A DNA stretch of 64,000 nucleotides from Azorhizobium sp965227945 (GTDB taxonomy: Bacteria; Pseudomonadota; Alphaproteobacteria; Rhizobiales; Xanthobacteraceae), in the NCBI GenBank assembly GCA_965227945.1, contig CBDDGQ010000006.1, positions 558,001 through 622,000 of the forward strand, written 5' to 3'. Made by a program: the position numbers and the translations under genes. Positions 17,002-25,796 of this stretch are shown piece by piece; within the stretch, counting starts at the first letter, position 1; every line of letters starts with the position of its first letter. The notes beneath the pieces were generated by a model. That model had not been told where the DNA came from. It did not search any database and worked only from the letters and a program-made list of their open reading frames with translations.

Positions 17002-17820
17002 TCAGCCGGTGGCCAAGGCGTGGTTCTTCAGGTCGGTGGCCAGCATCATCCCCGGTGCGTGGGCCATTGCAAAGTCAATCTTGGCCGCGGCAATGACCGA
17101 CTGCGGGGTGACGCCGCAGGCCCAGAACACCGGCAGCTCGCCGGGAAGGATTTCCACCGCGTCGCCATAGTCGGGCTTGGAGAGGTCGGCGATGCCGATG
17201 GCCTCCGGCAGGCCGATATGCACCGGCGCGCCGTGCACGGCGGGATAGCGCGAGGTGATCTGCACTGCGCGGATGGCCTGCGCCGGAGTCATGGGGCGCA
17301 TGGACACCACCATGGGGCCGGCAAACGGGCCAGCGGGGATGCAGGGGATGTTGGTGCGGAACATGGGCACCTTGACCCCGGTTTCCACATGCCGTAGCGG
17401 AACCTCCGCCTGCATCAACGCCTCCTCGAAGGAGAGCGAGCAGCCGATGGCAAACGTGACCAAGTCGTCCCGCCAATGATCGAGAATATGGGTGGTCTCC
17501 GCCACCATCTCGCCGTCATGGAACACCCGGTATCCCGGCACGTCGGTGCGGATGTCGAGATCCGCGGCGATGGCCGCGAGCGTGGGGTCGCCCACCTCGG
17601 ACACCGCCACCAGAGGGCACGGCTTCGGATTACGGTGGCAGAACCGCAGGAAATCACCTGCCAGCCGCTCCGGAAGAATGGCCAGATTCACTTGGACATA
17701 GCCCGGAGCACAGCCCGCCGTCGAGCCGGTGAGGATGCCTTCGCGGCTGGCGAGCCGCACATGCAGCCCGGTGGCCAGAGGAGTCCCATCGGGAGAGATA
17801 GCGGAAGCAAGGGATTTCAT
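17002..17820 (-). CDS. D-glutamate cyclase family protein (DUF1445, 'putative hydro-lyase')
   Basis: About 272 residues. GYVQVNLAILPERLAGDFLRF, NPKPCPLVAVSEVGDP, FAIGCSLSFEEAL and FWACGVTPQSV are typical of the DUF1445 family. A mammalian member is reported to convert D-glutamate to 5-oxo-D-proline, and the family is often annotated as hydro-lyase. It is the first gene of the operon and lies 126 bases before the binding-protein gene. Linked with pxpABC, a cyclase that forms or handles 5-oxoproline makes biochemical sense. The start could be ATG 17820 or GTG 17832; neither has a strong ribosome site. Confidence 0.82.
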   Translation of the reverse strand: MKSLASAISPDGTPLATGLHVRLASREGILTGSTAGCAPGYVQVNLAILPERLAGDFLRFCHRNPKPCPLVAVSEVGDPTLAAIAADLDIRTDVPGYRVFHDGEMVAETTHILDHWRDDLVTFAIGCSLSFEEALMQAEVPLRHVETGVKVPMFRTNIPCIPAGPFAGPMVVSMRPMTPAQAIRAVQITSRYPAVHGAPVHIGLPEAIGIADLSKPDYGDAVEILPGELPVFWACGVTPQSVIAAAKIDFAMAHAPGMMLATDLKNHALATG

Positions 17821-17898
17821 GGATCTGCTCACTGGTTAAGCATGCCCATGTCATCACCACCTGAACGACGTGTCGAATTTTAATTTCGCATGCATTCT

Positions 17899-17915
17899 GA
17901 TAAGCTGCATTTATC
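17899..17915. promoter_or_regulatory. LysR-type operator candidate between the divergent cyclase gene and lysR gene
   Basis: A perfect inverted repeat GATAA-N7-TTATC contains the T-N11-A core expected for LysR-type regulators. It lies 12 bases before the LysR start in the 107-base divergent intergenic region. A second, weaker AT-rich repeat (CGAA...TTCG, 17874-17888) lies nearer the cyclase gene, fitting the two-site arrangement common in this family. Binding is inferred. Confidence 0.55.
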
Positions 17916-17927
17916 GGGAGAGAAAAG

Positions 17928-18851
17928 ATGATTGATCTCAAAGCTTTGGAGACCTTCGTCTGGGTCGCGGAGCTGGGCAGCTTTCGGGCCGCAGCCAACA
18001 AAATGCACACCACACAACCGGCGATCTCCCAACGCATCGCCCAATTGGAGGCGGAACTGGGCACGCGGCTGCTGGAACGCGAGCGCCGCATCGTCACCCC
18101 CACCCCGCGCGGGCGCACCCTGCTGGCCTATGCGGAGAAGATGCTGGGCTTGCGCGCGGAGATGCTGTCCGCCTTCAGCGATGTCACCAGCCTGCGCGGG
18201 GTCATGCGCATCGGCGTAGCCGAAACCATTGTGCACACCTGGCTGACGCGGTTCCTCAAGCACGTGAACAGCATCCACCCCCACCTCGGTCTGGAGATCG
18301 AGGTGGACATCACGCCCAATTTGCGGGAGCGCCTCGCCTCCCAGGAGCTGGACCTGGCTTTTGTGCTCGGGCCGAGCACACTGCCCACCATGGCCAGCCG
18401 GGAGCTGTGCTCGTATCCGGTGGCCTTCGTCGCCAGTTCCGCCATCCGCTGGAAGCGCCAGCCGGTGCCGCTGGAGGAATTGGCCACCTACCCGATCATC
18501 ACCTTCTCGCGCAACACCCACCCCTACGTGGCGGTGCGCTCGCTGTTCTCGCGGCACGATCTGCCGGCGGTGCGGCTGCACGCCAGCGCGTCGCTCTCCA
18601 CCGTGGTGCATATGGCGACCGAAGGTCTTGGCGTGGCGGTCATCCCGCCGGCCATCGTCACTGGCGAGCTGGCCAGCGGCCGGCTGGCCTTGGTGGAAAC
18701 CCGGGTCACCTTGCCGGATCTGTCCTTCTTCGCCGTCTGGAGCACCGCCCCGGACAATCGCGCCGCCCATCTGTTGGTGGAAATTGCCGCCGGCATCGCG
18801 CAGGACCTGGCCGGCAGCCCGGCGATGACCCGCAGCCAGCTCACCAATTAG
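17928..18851 (+). CDS. LysR family transcriptional regulator
   Basis: 307 residues. The winged helix-turn-helix occupies residues 1-60 (IDLKALETFVWVAELGSF, then TQPAISQRIAQLEAELGTRLLER), followed by the periplasmic-binding-like effector domain. GGGAGAG precedes the ATG. It is divergent from the cyclase-liv-pxp operon across a short region that holds a LysR-box candidate. It therefore probably activates that operon in response to its substrate, for example 5-oxoproline or D-glutamate. The effector is inference from context. Confidence 0.92.
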   Translation: MIDLKALETFVWVAELGSFRAAANKMHTTQPAISQRIAQLEAELGTRLLERERRIVTPTPRGRTLLAYAEKMLGLRAEMLSAFSDVTSLRGVMRIGVAETIVHTWLTRFLKHVNSIHPHLGLEIEVDITPNLRERLASQELDLAFVLGPSTLPTMASRELCSYPVAFVASSAIRWKRQPVPLEELATYPIITFSRNTHPYVAVRSLFSRHDLPAVRLHASASLSTVVHMATEGLGVAVIPPAIVTGELASGRLALVETRVTLPDLSFFAVWSTAPDNRAAHLLVEIAAGIAQDLAGSPAMTRSQLTN

Positions 18852-18970
18852 CCGCCGGCACTGCCCTCGCAACAATTGTTTTCCGACCCTTGATGCGGCT
18901 CAAGGCCGATCCGGCCGGGCGGGTCCATTGGCAGGCTGCTGCTGTTTCCGCCCCTCAAGGAGCGCGCATC

Positions 18971-20806
18971 ATGAATGCCCCGTTCGTCGCTGCCCCTGCC
19001 CCCGAGACCGACGTGGCCCTGGCCCCTGGCGCTCGACGCGATGCCCGGCCGCCGGTCCCGCCGCCGGAGGACCTGCCTCTGGGCCTGGAAGGGTTTCGCG
19101 CCTATGACCGGATGACCGAGGCGCTGACCGCGCGAATGACCGGCGGCCTGTCGCCGGCGGCCATGGCTTTGGCCTATGCGGACTGGGGCATCCATCTGGC
19201 CGCGGCGCCGGGCAAACGGGCGGAACTGGGTCTGAAAGCCTGGCGCAAAGCCAGCCGCCTGGCCGGCTACATGGCCCGCGCCAGCCTCGATCCAAAGACG
19301 CCGCCGGTCATTGAGCCACTGCCCGGCGACGAGCGCTTCGCGTCCCCGGCCTGGCAGAAATGGCCATTCAGCCTCTATGCCCAAAGCTTCCTGATGGCGC
19401 AACAATGGTGGCACAACGCCACCCACGAGGTGCCCGGCACCTCCCACCATGCCCAGGACGTGACGGCCTTCGTGGCCCGGCAGATGCTGGACATGGCCTC
19501 GCCATCCAACTTTCCGATGACCAATCCCGACGTCATGGCCCGCGCGCATGAGGAGAAGGGCGCCAATTTCATGCGCGGCTTCCAGAACGCCGTGGAAGAC
19601 ATGGCGGCCATCGGCTCCAACCAGCCGGCGGCCGGCACCCAGGCGTTTCGCCCCGGGGTGGAAGTGGCGGTCACGCCAGGCCAGGTGGTCTACCGCAACC
19701 ATCTGATCGAGCTGATCCAGTATGCGCCGACCACGCCCGACGTGTTCGCCGAACCGGTGCTGCTGATCCCCGCCTGGATCATGAAATACTACATTCTCGA
19801 CCTGTCGTCCCATAACTCCCTGGTGCGCGATCTGGTGGCGCGGGGACACACGGTGTTCTGCATCTCCTGGCGCAATGTCACCGCCGAAGACCGCAATCTC
19901 GGGCTGGATGACTATCGCCGTCAGGGGGTTCTGGCCGCTCTCGACGCCATCAACGCCATCGTCCCGGGCGCCAAGGTGCATGCCACCGGCTATTGCCTCG
20001 GCGGCACGCTTCTGGCCATTACCGCAGCCGCCATGGCGCGGGTGCGCGATGATCGCCTCGCCAGCGTGAGCCTGTTCGCCGCCCAGACCGATTTCACCGA
20101 GCCGGGCGAATTGCAGCTGTTCATCGACGAAAGTCAGCTGCATTTCCTGGAAAGCATGATGTGGGACCAGGGCTATCTGTCCGCCGACCAGATGGCCGGG
20201 GCGTTCCAGATGCTGCATTCCAACGATCTGGTGTGGTCGCGCCTGGTGCAGGACTATCTCATGGGCGGGCGCGCGCCGATGATCGACCTGATGGCGTGGA
20301 ACGCGGATTCCACCCGCATGCCCTACCGCATGCACAGCGAATATCTGCGCCAGCTGTTCCTGGATAATGCCTTTGCCAGCGGCCAGTATCTCGTCGATGG
20401 CCACCCCGCCGCCTTGCCGAACATTCGGGTGCCGATGTTCGCCGTGGGCACCGAGCGCGACCATGTGGCGCCGTGGCGCTCGGTCTACAAGCTGCACTTC
20501 CTGGCCGATACGGAGGTGACCTTCGTACTCACCTCCGGCGGCCACAATGCCGGCATTGTCAGCGAGCCGGGCCATCCCCATCGCCATTTCCGGCTGCGCC
20601 GCAAAGCGGCAGCGGACGCTTATATCAGCCCCGACGAATGGGTTGCCGCCGCGCCGGTGCAAGCGGGCTCCTGGTGGCCGGAGTGGAGCGCATGGCTGGC
20701 CGCCCGCTCGGCGCCGCAGCGCACCGCGCCGCCGCGCCTCGGCGCGCCGGAGGCGGGCTATGCGCCCTTGGAGCCCGCGCCGGGCACCTATGTGCTGCAG
20801 CGGTGA
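18971..20806 (+). CDS. phaC: Poly(3-hydroxyalkanoate) synthase
   Basis: 611 residues from ATG 18971, which has AAGGAGCG upstream; the frame is open further upstream but that part overlaps the LysR gene and is not coding. The lipase-like box GYCLGGT contains the nucleophile Cys342. The conserved W-x-x-R region (VFCISWRNVTAEDR), the Asp in the HN loop and GGHNAGIVSEPGH (catalytic His) are present. The enzyme polymerises hydroxyacyl-CoA into storage granules. The N-terminal 35 residues are Ala/Pro-rich. No phaA, phaB, phaE or phasin gene is adjacent, so it may be a second, unlinked synthase. Confidence 0.92.
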   Translation: MNAPFVAAPAPETDVALAPGARRDARPPVPPPEDLPLGLEGFRAYDRMTEALTARMTGGLSPAAMALAYADWGIHLAAAPGKRAELGLKAWRKASRLAGYMARASLDPKTPPVIEPLPGDERFASPAWQKWPFSLYAQSFLMAQQWWHNATHEVPGTSHHAQDVTAFVARQMLDMASPSNFPMTNPDVMARAHEEKGANFMRGFQNAVEDMAAIGSNQPAAGTQAFRPGVEVAVTPGQVVYRNHLIELIQYAPTTPDVFAEPVLLIPAWIMKYYILDLSSHNSLVRDLVARGHTVFCISWRNVTAEDRNLGLDDYRRQGVLAALDAINAIVPGAKVHATGYCLGGTLLAITAAAMARVRDDRLASVSLFAAQTDFTEPGELQLFIDESQLHFLESMMWDQGYLSADQMAGAFQMLHSNDLVWSRLVQDYLMGGRAPMIDLMAWNADSTRMPYRMHSEYLRQLFLDNAFASGQYLVDGHPAALPNIRVPMFAVGTERDHVAPWRSVYKLHFLADTEVTFVLTSGGHNAGIVSEPGHPHRHFRLRRKAAADAYISPDEWVAAAPVQAGSWWPEWSAWLAARSAPQRTAPPRLGAPEAGYAPLEPAPGTYVLQR

Positions 20807-20836
20807 AGGGGGACAGCGGGCGCTGGCTGGCGGTCC

Positions 20837-21819
20837 TCATGGGATCAGCACCGCCGCGCCGGACAGCCGACCGGCACGCAGGTCATCCAGCGCCCGATTG
20901 GCCTCGCGCAAAGGATAGCGGGTGATTTCCGTCTGGATGCCCACCTGACGGACGAGGGCAAGAAACTGCGCCGCGTCCGCCCGGGTGAGGTTGACCACCG
21001 AAAGGATTTTCCGTTCCTCCCAGAGCCAAGCATAGGGGAAGCTCGGAATATCGCTCATATGGATGCCGGCGCACACCACGCGGCCGCCTTTGCGCACGGC
21101 GCGCAGCGCCGCCGGCACGAGGGCCCCCACCGGCGCGAAAATGATCGCCGCGTCCAGTTGGACCGGGGTCGGCTCGTCGGAACCGCCCGCCCACACCGCG
21201 CCCATGCGGCGGGCGAAGTCTTGCGCGGTGGTGTCGCCGGGCGTGGTGAAAGCATAGACGTCGCGCCCCTGAAATCGCGCCACCTGGGTGATGATGTGCG
21301 CCGCCGCGCCGAAGCCATACATCCGATACGGCAGCCCTCCCCCGCCACCACCAGAGCGCGCCACCCGATCAGACCGGCACACAGCAGCGGGGCCACCGCG
21401 GCATCCTCCCCTGTGGGCCCCAGCGGATAAGCAAAGCGGGCATCGGCGAGCGTGTGGGTCGCAAAACCCCCGGGCCGGGTGTAACCGGTGAACAAGGGGG
21501 CGTCGCACAGATTTTCCTCCTGCGCCCGGCAATAGGGGCACATCTGGCACGAACGCCCCAGCCACCCCACGCCCACCCGCTCGCCGACCGCCAGATGGGT
21601 GACCCCCTCGCCCCGCGCTTGCACCCGGCCGACGATTTCGTGACCGGGAATGATCGGCATGAGCCCCTCCGGCAATTCTCCGTCAATGACGTGGAGATCG
21701 GTGCGGCAGACACCGCAGGCGGCCACCGCAATGAGCACTTCGCCAGGGCCGGGCTCGGGCATGGGCACCGTTTCCAGGGTGAGCGGCGCGCCGTGTCGGG
21801 TGAGGATCATCGCTTCCAT
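20837..21819 (-). pseudogene. Zinc-dependent alcohol dehydrogenase broken by a frameshift
   Basis: Two overlapping frames together make one full-length MDR alcohol dehydrogenase. The first (start ATG 21819) carries CGVCRTDLH, PGHEIVG and the structural zinc cysteines CPYCRAQEENLC up to LIGWRALVVAGEG. The second resumes at YGFGAAAHIITQVARF and runs to the normal end RLSGAAVLIP. The join is near 21320: one base is missing where the intact paralogue at 58840-59823 reads GLYGFGAAAH. Apart from this shift the sequence is well conserved, so the mutation is recent or a sequencing error. It converges on phaC. Without a frameshift correction the product would lack the nucleotide-binding half. Confidence 0.85.
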
Positions 21820-22108
21820 GTTACCTCTTCACTGAATAGACCCTGGTCGGGCGGCAAATGGCAAAATATCCGGATGGACTCTGCACCCCGCAAAAAATAC
21901 CACCATGAGGCGCCGCAAGAAGTTGGGGGAATGATCGGTTGATTTTTGCCGCCAAACTCGCAAAAGGATGGGCCAGCTTTTCCCTCCCGGGGCTCTGCCG
22001 GGGAAGATTGTCTTCGTCTGCCGATAGGTCATCCAACCGCGACCGTCATTCGCCCTCGGCCGCCTTCCCTGCTCGTATCGAGCCTGCTTCTCCATTGCGG
22101 ATCTGCCT

Positions 22109-23536
22109 ATGCTCGACGATGCCGCCATCTTCGAACTCTCCCCGGTGTCGCTGTGGGTCGAGGATTATCACCGCCTGCGCGCGCTGTTCGAGACCTGGCG
22201 CCAGGCCGGCGTGCGCGATCTGCGCACCTATCTGGCCGAGGACATGGAGCGGGTGAAGATCTGCTCGGCCCATATCGATCTGGTGAAAGTGAACCGCCGG
22301 ACCTTGGAGATGTTCGAGGCCAAGGACTTCGCAGAGCTCTCCGCCAATCTGGACAAGGTGTTTCGCGACGACATGCTGGCCGTGCATGCGGACGAGCTGG
22401 ATCAGCTCTGGTGCGGAGCGACCCGTTTTTCCAGCCACACCTGCAACTACACGCTCAGTGGCCGTCGCCTGGATGTGCAACTGCACGGCGCCATCATGCC
22501 CGGCTCCGAGGACAGCTGGGATCGCGTTCTGGTGTCCCTGGAGGACGTGACGGAGAGCGTGCAGATCCGCCGGCAGCTCTCGTTGAGCGAAGCCTATGCG
22601 CGCGGGCTGTTCGAACATTCACCCGTGTCGCTGTGGGTGGAAGACTTCAGTGGCGTGAAGCGATTGATCGACGTGGTGCGCAGCCAGGGGATTTCCGATT
22701 TCCGTGTCTTTACCGACGTCCACCCCGAATTCGTCCATCAGTGCATGAGCGAAATTCGGGTGCTCGACGTCAATCGACAGACGATTCATCTGTTCGGTGC
22801 GCCGGACAAGGCCACCTTGCTGCGCCAATTGGGCGACGTGTTCCGCGACGAGATGGTGCCGCATTTCCGCGAGCAGTTGATCGACCTGTGGGACGGCAAG
22901 CTGTTCCAGCAGCGCGAAGTGGTCAATTTCGCGCTGGACGGCACCGCCTTGCATCTGCTGTTGCAGTTTTCGGTGCTGCCCGGACATGAGCGCACCTGGT
23001 CGCAAGTGCAGGTGGCCCTGATCGACATCACCGCCCGCAAGAAGGCGGAAGCCTATCTGGAATATCTCGGCAAGCACGACGTGCTCACCCGTCTTTACAA
23101 TCGATCTTTCTATGTGGACGAACTCAACCGGCTGGAGCGCAAGGGGCCGTTCCCGGTGACGGTGGTCATCGTGGATCTGGACGATCTGAAGGCGGTCAAC
23201 GACCAGTGGGGCCACGCCGCGGGCGACGATCTGCTGCGCCGCCTGGGCGAGGTGCTCACCTCGCTGGTGGAAAAGCCCAACCACGCCGCCCGCATCGGCG
23301 GCGACGAGTTCGCCATTCTGCTCCCGGGCACCGACGCCGAGGCCGGAACGGCGGTTGTGGAAGCGCTGTTCAAGCTGGTGGAGATGAACAACCAATTCTA
23401 TTCGCAGCGCACGTTGAAGGTGTCCGTCGGCATGGCCACCAGCAAGGTGGGCGAGCGGCTGGAATCCACCATCAAGCGCGCGGATCTGCGCATGTATAAC
23501 AACAAGCGCGGCGGCAAGGCCTCGCCCCTGGATTGA
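22109..23536 (+). CDS. Diguanylate cyclase (GGDEF) with a duplicated PAS-like sensor
   Basis: 475 residues. Residues 8-150 and 168-310 are two copies of the same ~143-residue module, each opening with a near-identical SPVSLWVED motif, each ending in a VSLEDVTE/VALIDITA PAS-type strand. The C-terminal GGDEF domain has an intact active-site motif at 397-401 (RIGGDEF). The RxxD inhibitory I-site is absent: EKPN stands at that position, so product feedback through that site is unlikely. No transmembrane segment is seen, so the sensor should be cytoplasmic. No EAL domain is present. It makes c-di-GMP; the signal sensed is unknown. Confidence 0.9.
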   Translation: MLDDAAIFELSPVSLWVEDYHRLRALFETWRQAGVRDLRTYLAEDMERVKICSAHIDLVKVNRRTLEMFEAKDFAELSANLDKVFRDDMLAVHADELDQLWCGATRFSSHTCNYTLSGRRLDVQLHGAIMPGSEDSWDRVLVSLEDVTESVQIRRQLSLSEAYARGLFEHSPVSLWVEDFSGVKRLIDVVRSQGISDFRVFTDVHPEFVHQCMSEIRVLDVNRQTIHLFGAPDKATLLRQLGDVFRDEMVPHFREQLIDLWDGKLFQQREVVNFALDGTALHLLLQFSVLPGHERTWSQVQVALIDITARKKAEAYLEYLGKHDVLTRLYNRSFYVDELNRLERKGPFPVTVVIVDLDDLKAVNDQWGHAAGDDLLRRLGEVLTSLVEKPNHAARIGGDEFAILLPGTDAEAGTAVVEALFKLVEMNNQFYSQRTLKVSVGMATSKVGERLESTIKRADLRMYNNKRGGKASPLD

Positions 23537-23594
23537 CCCCGCCGGCCCCTGCGGGCACTGGCCGGGGGCAGCGCGCGGGAGCCGCCCGCCCTGG

Positions 23595-24572
23595 TCAGCC
23601 GCTGCCGATCAGGATGCCCGCCGCCAGCACCAGGGCGCCGCCCACCACCACCTGGACCACGGCGCGCAGGAATGGCGTCTCCATGTAGCGGTTCTGGATC
23701 CAGGCGATGGCCCACAATTCCACAAACACCACGAGCCCCGCGAGGGCCGTCGCGGTCCAGAAGTCCGGGATCAGATAGGGCAAGGCATGGCCGAGCCCGC
23801 CCACCGCGGTCATGACGCCGGAGGCCAGGCCGCGCTTTAGCGGCGAGCCGCGACCGGAGATGACACCATCGTCGTGGGCAGCCTCGGTGAAGCCCATGGA
23901 TATGCCCGCGCCCACGGCCGCCGCCAGGCCGACCAGCAAGGTGGTGTAGGAATTCTGCGTGGCGAACGCGGTGGCGAAGATGGGCGCCAGGGTGGAGACG
24001 GAGCCGTCCATCAGTCCTGCCAATCCCGGCTGGACCCAGGTGAGCACGAACTGGCGACGGGCCTTGCTTTCCTCTTCCGCCTTGGCGTCGGGCGGCAGGT
24101 TGGTGGCCTCCAGTTCCTCGGCCACTTCTTCGTGCCGCCGTTCCTGCGCGGCCAGGTCTCCCAGCAGCGCGCGGGTGCCCGGATCGGACGTGCGCTTGGC
24201 CGCCTGGAGATAGAAATTGGCGCTGTCCTGCTCCATCCGGGCGATCTCGGAGCGGATCCGCTCAATGCCCAGATTCTTCACCAGCCAGACCGGCCGGCGC
24301 GCGTAGTAACCGGCGATATATTCGCGGCGCACCAGGGGGATATGGCTGCCGAACCGGCGCTCGTGCTCAGCGATGAGGAAGCGGCGATGCCCGTTCTCTT
24401 CTTCCGCCATGCCGTCGAACACACGGGCGGTGGCGGGAAATTCCGCTCGCACCGCCTCAGCGTAATCCGCATAGATACGGCTGTCGTCCTCCTCGGAGGA
24501 GATGGCGAGGGCGAGGATTTCCTGCTCCGAAAGATCGGAGAACTGGCGCCGAGCGGCGAAGCCGGGGATCAT
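23595..24572 (-). CDS. mbfA: Membrane-bound ferritin-like iron exporter MbfA
   Basis: 325 residues. The N-terminal ~150 residues form a rubrerythrin/ferritin-like domain with the expected acidic ligands (SEEDDSRIYADY, EEENGHRR, QERRHEEV). The C-terminal half is a VIT1/CCC1 transporter domain with about five membrane segments (GLMDGSVSTLAPIFATA, SMGFTEAAHDDG). This fusion is MbfA, which exports iron and protects against iron and peroxide stress in rhizobia and Agrobacterium. Expression there is controlled by Irr, and an Irr-box-like site lies just upstream. It converges on the diguanylate cyclase gene. Confidence 0.92.
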   Translation of the reverse strand: MIPGFAARRQFSDLSEQEILALAISSEEDDSRIYADYAEAVRAEFPATARVFDGMAEEENGHRRFLIAEHERRFGSHIPLVRREYIAGYYARRPVWLVKNLGIERIRSEIARMEQDSANFYLQAAKRTSDPGTRALLGDLAAQERRHEEVAEELEATNLPPDAKAEEESKARRQFVLTWVQPGLAGLMDGSVSTLAPIFATAFATQNSYTTLLVGLAAAVGAGISMGFTEAAHDDGVISGRGSPLKRGLASGVMTAVGGLGHALPYLIPDFWTATALAGLVVFVELWAIAWIQNRYMETPFLRAVVQVVVGGALVLAAGILIGSG

Positions 24573-24583
24573 GAGGCTACCTG

Positions 24584-24600
24584 TTTAGAATTGCTATAAG
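24584..24600 (-). promoter_or_regulatory. Irr/ICE-like iron control element upstream of mbfA
   Basis: TTTAGAA, a perfect half-site of the alphaproteobacterial iron control element, begins 12 bases upstream of the mbfA start. The second half (after a 3-base spacer) is diverged from TTCTAAA. At this position Irr would block mbfA under iron limitation. The degraded second half lowers confidence. Confidence 0.5.
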
Positions 24601-24857
24601 GTAGCTATCACTCCTGCTGCCACGGGGCAACGGCGGCCATCGGCCTGAGCTCCCACCCCGGCGCAAGGCAGCGCTGCGCTGGCGCTGCCGCCGGACAATT
24701 GCAGCGGGCGCGTGAACCCGACGACGACATCCTGCGTTGAGCGGTGGCATGATGCGGCCGCACCTGAGGCTGCTGACCACCATCGTGAATCTGGTGCCGG
24801 TCGACGGCATTCGGACGAAGGCGAGCACACCGGCGGCGTTCCCGCCGCGGAGGATCC

Positions 24858-25673
24858 ATGGCACCGCGCACCTTCTGGAAGGGCTATCTGAAACTCTCCC
24901 TGGTCACCTGCCCGGTGGCGATGGTGCCGGCGGTGAGCACCTCCGAGAAGGTGCGCTTCCACACCCTCAACCAGGCGACCGGAAACAGGGTGCGCGCCCA
25001 TTATGTGGATCCGCAGACCGATGCCCCGGTGGAGGATGACGATCTGGTGCTGGGCTATGAGCAGGCCGACGGCGGCCACGTGCTCTTCGAGGATGAAGAG
25101 CTCGACGAGGTGGCCCTGGAAAGCACCCGCACCATCGACATCCAGACCTTCATGCCGATCAGCGACATCGCCTGGATCTGGTACGACCAGCCGCATTATC
25201 TCCTGCCCGACGACAAGGTGGGCGCCGAAGCTTTCGAGGTGATCCGCGCCGCCATGGCGGAGACCAAGACGGTGGGCATTTCCCGCGTGGTGCTCTACCG
25301 GCGCGAGCGCGCGGTGATGCTGGTGCCGCACGCCAAAGGCATGGTGCTGTGGACCCTGCGCTATGGCGACGAGGTGCGCCCGCCTCCGGAGCTGGGCGCG
25401 GCCGCCGGCAAAGGCGATGCGCCGGAGCCGGGCCTGAAGACGCTGCTCACCCGCCTCATCGATGCGCGCACCAAGCCCTGGTCGGCGGATTTCGTGGCTG
25501 ATCCGGTCCAGGCCGGTCTCCTGGATCTGATCGCGCGAAAGCAGAAGGGGCGCAAGCGGGCTCCCAAGGCCGCCCCGCCGGCACCGGCCACCGCAAGCAA
25601 TGTGGTGGACATCATGGATGCGCTGAAGCGCAGCCTGGCGGCCGAAAGGGGCAAAAAGACCCGCTCGTCCTGA
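24858..25673 (+). CDS. ku: Ku protein (NHEJ), solitary copy
   Basis: 271 residues of the prokaryotic Ku core: FWKGYLKLSLVTCPVAM at the start, then DIQTFMPISDIAWIWYDQPHYLLPDD and GISRVVLYRRERAVML. Ku homodimers thread onto DNA ends and recruit LigD. The C-terminal tail has a short basic stretch (RKQKGRKRAPKAA) and a final DIMDALKRSLA helix that is shared with the second Ku in this window. The ATG follows GGAGG. It stands alone, divergent from mbfA, 7.8 kb from the ku-ligD pair. Confidence 0.93.
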   Translation: MAPRTFWKGYLKLSLVTCPVAMVPAVSTSEKVRFHTLNQATGNRVRAHYVDPQTDAPVEDDDLVLGYEQADGGHVLFEDEELDEVALESTRTIDIQTFMPISDIAWIWYDQPHYLLPDDKVGAEAFEVIRAAMAETKTVGISRVVLYRRERAVMLVPHAKGMVLWTLRYGDEVRPPPELGAAAGKGDAPEPGLKTLLTRLIDARTKPWSADFVADPVQAGLLDLIARKQKGRKRAPKAAPPAPATASNVVDIMDALKRSLAAERGKKTRSS

Positions 25674-25732
25674 AAGAGGGCGCGTGGGCTGTGGCATGCG
25701 GTGCAAGCCACCCTTCGGGCAGCCTGGACCGG

Positions 25733-25775
25733 CGCCCGAAAACGAAAACGGCGCAGGTCGGAAAGCCTGCGCCGT
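25733..25775 (-). terminator. Rho-independent terminator of glnII
   Basis: A 10-bp perfect stem (ACGGCGCAGG paired with CCTGCGCCGT, 25748-25775) with an 8-base loop is followed on the minus strand by TTTTCGTTTTCG. It sits 20 bases beyond the glnII stop. Confidence 0.85.
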
Positions 25776-25796
25776 CGGGATCGATTAGGGCGCGCC

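Noticed and set aside
18407..18970. Longer start for phaC inside the LysR gene
   Set aside because: The added ~188 residues have shadow-like composition and overlap the regulator; ATG 18971 has AAGGAGCG upstream.
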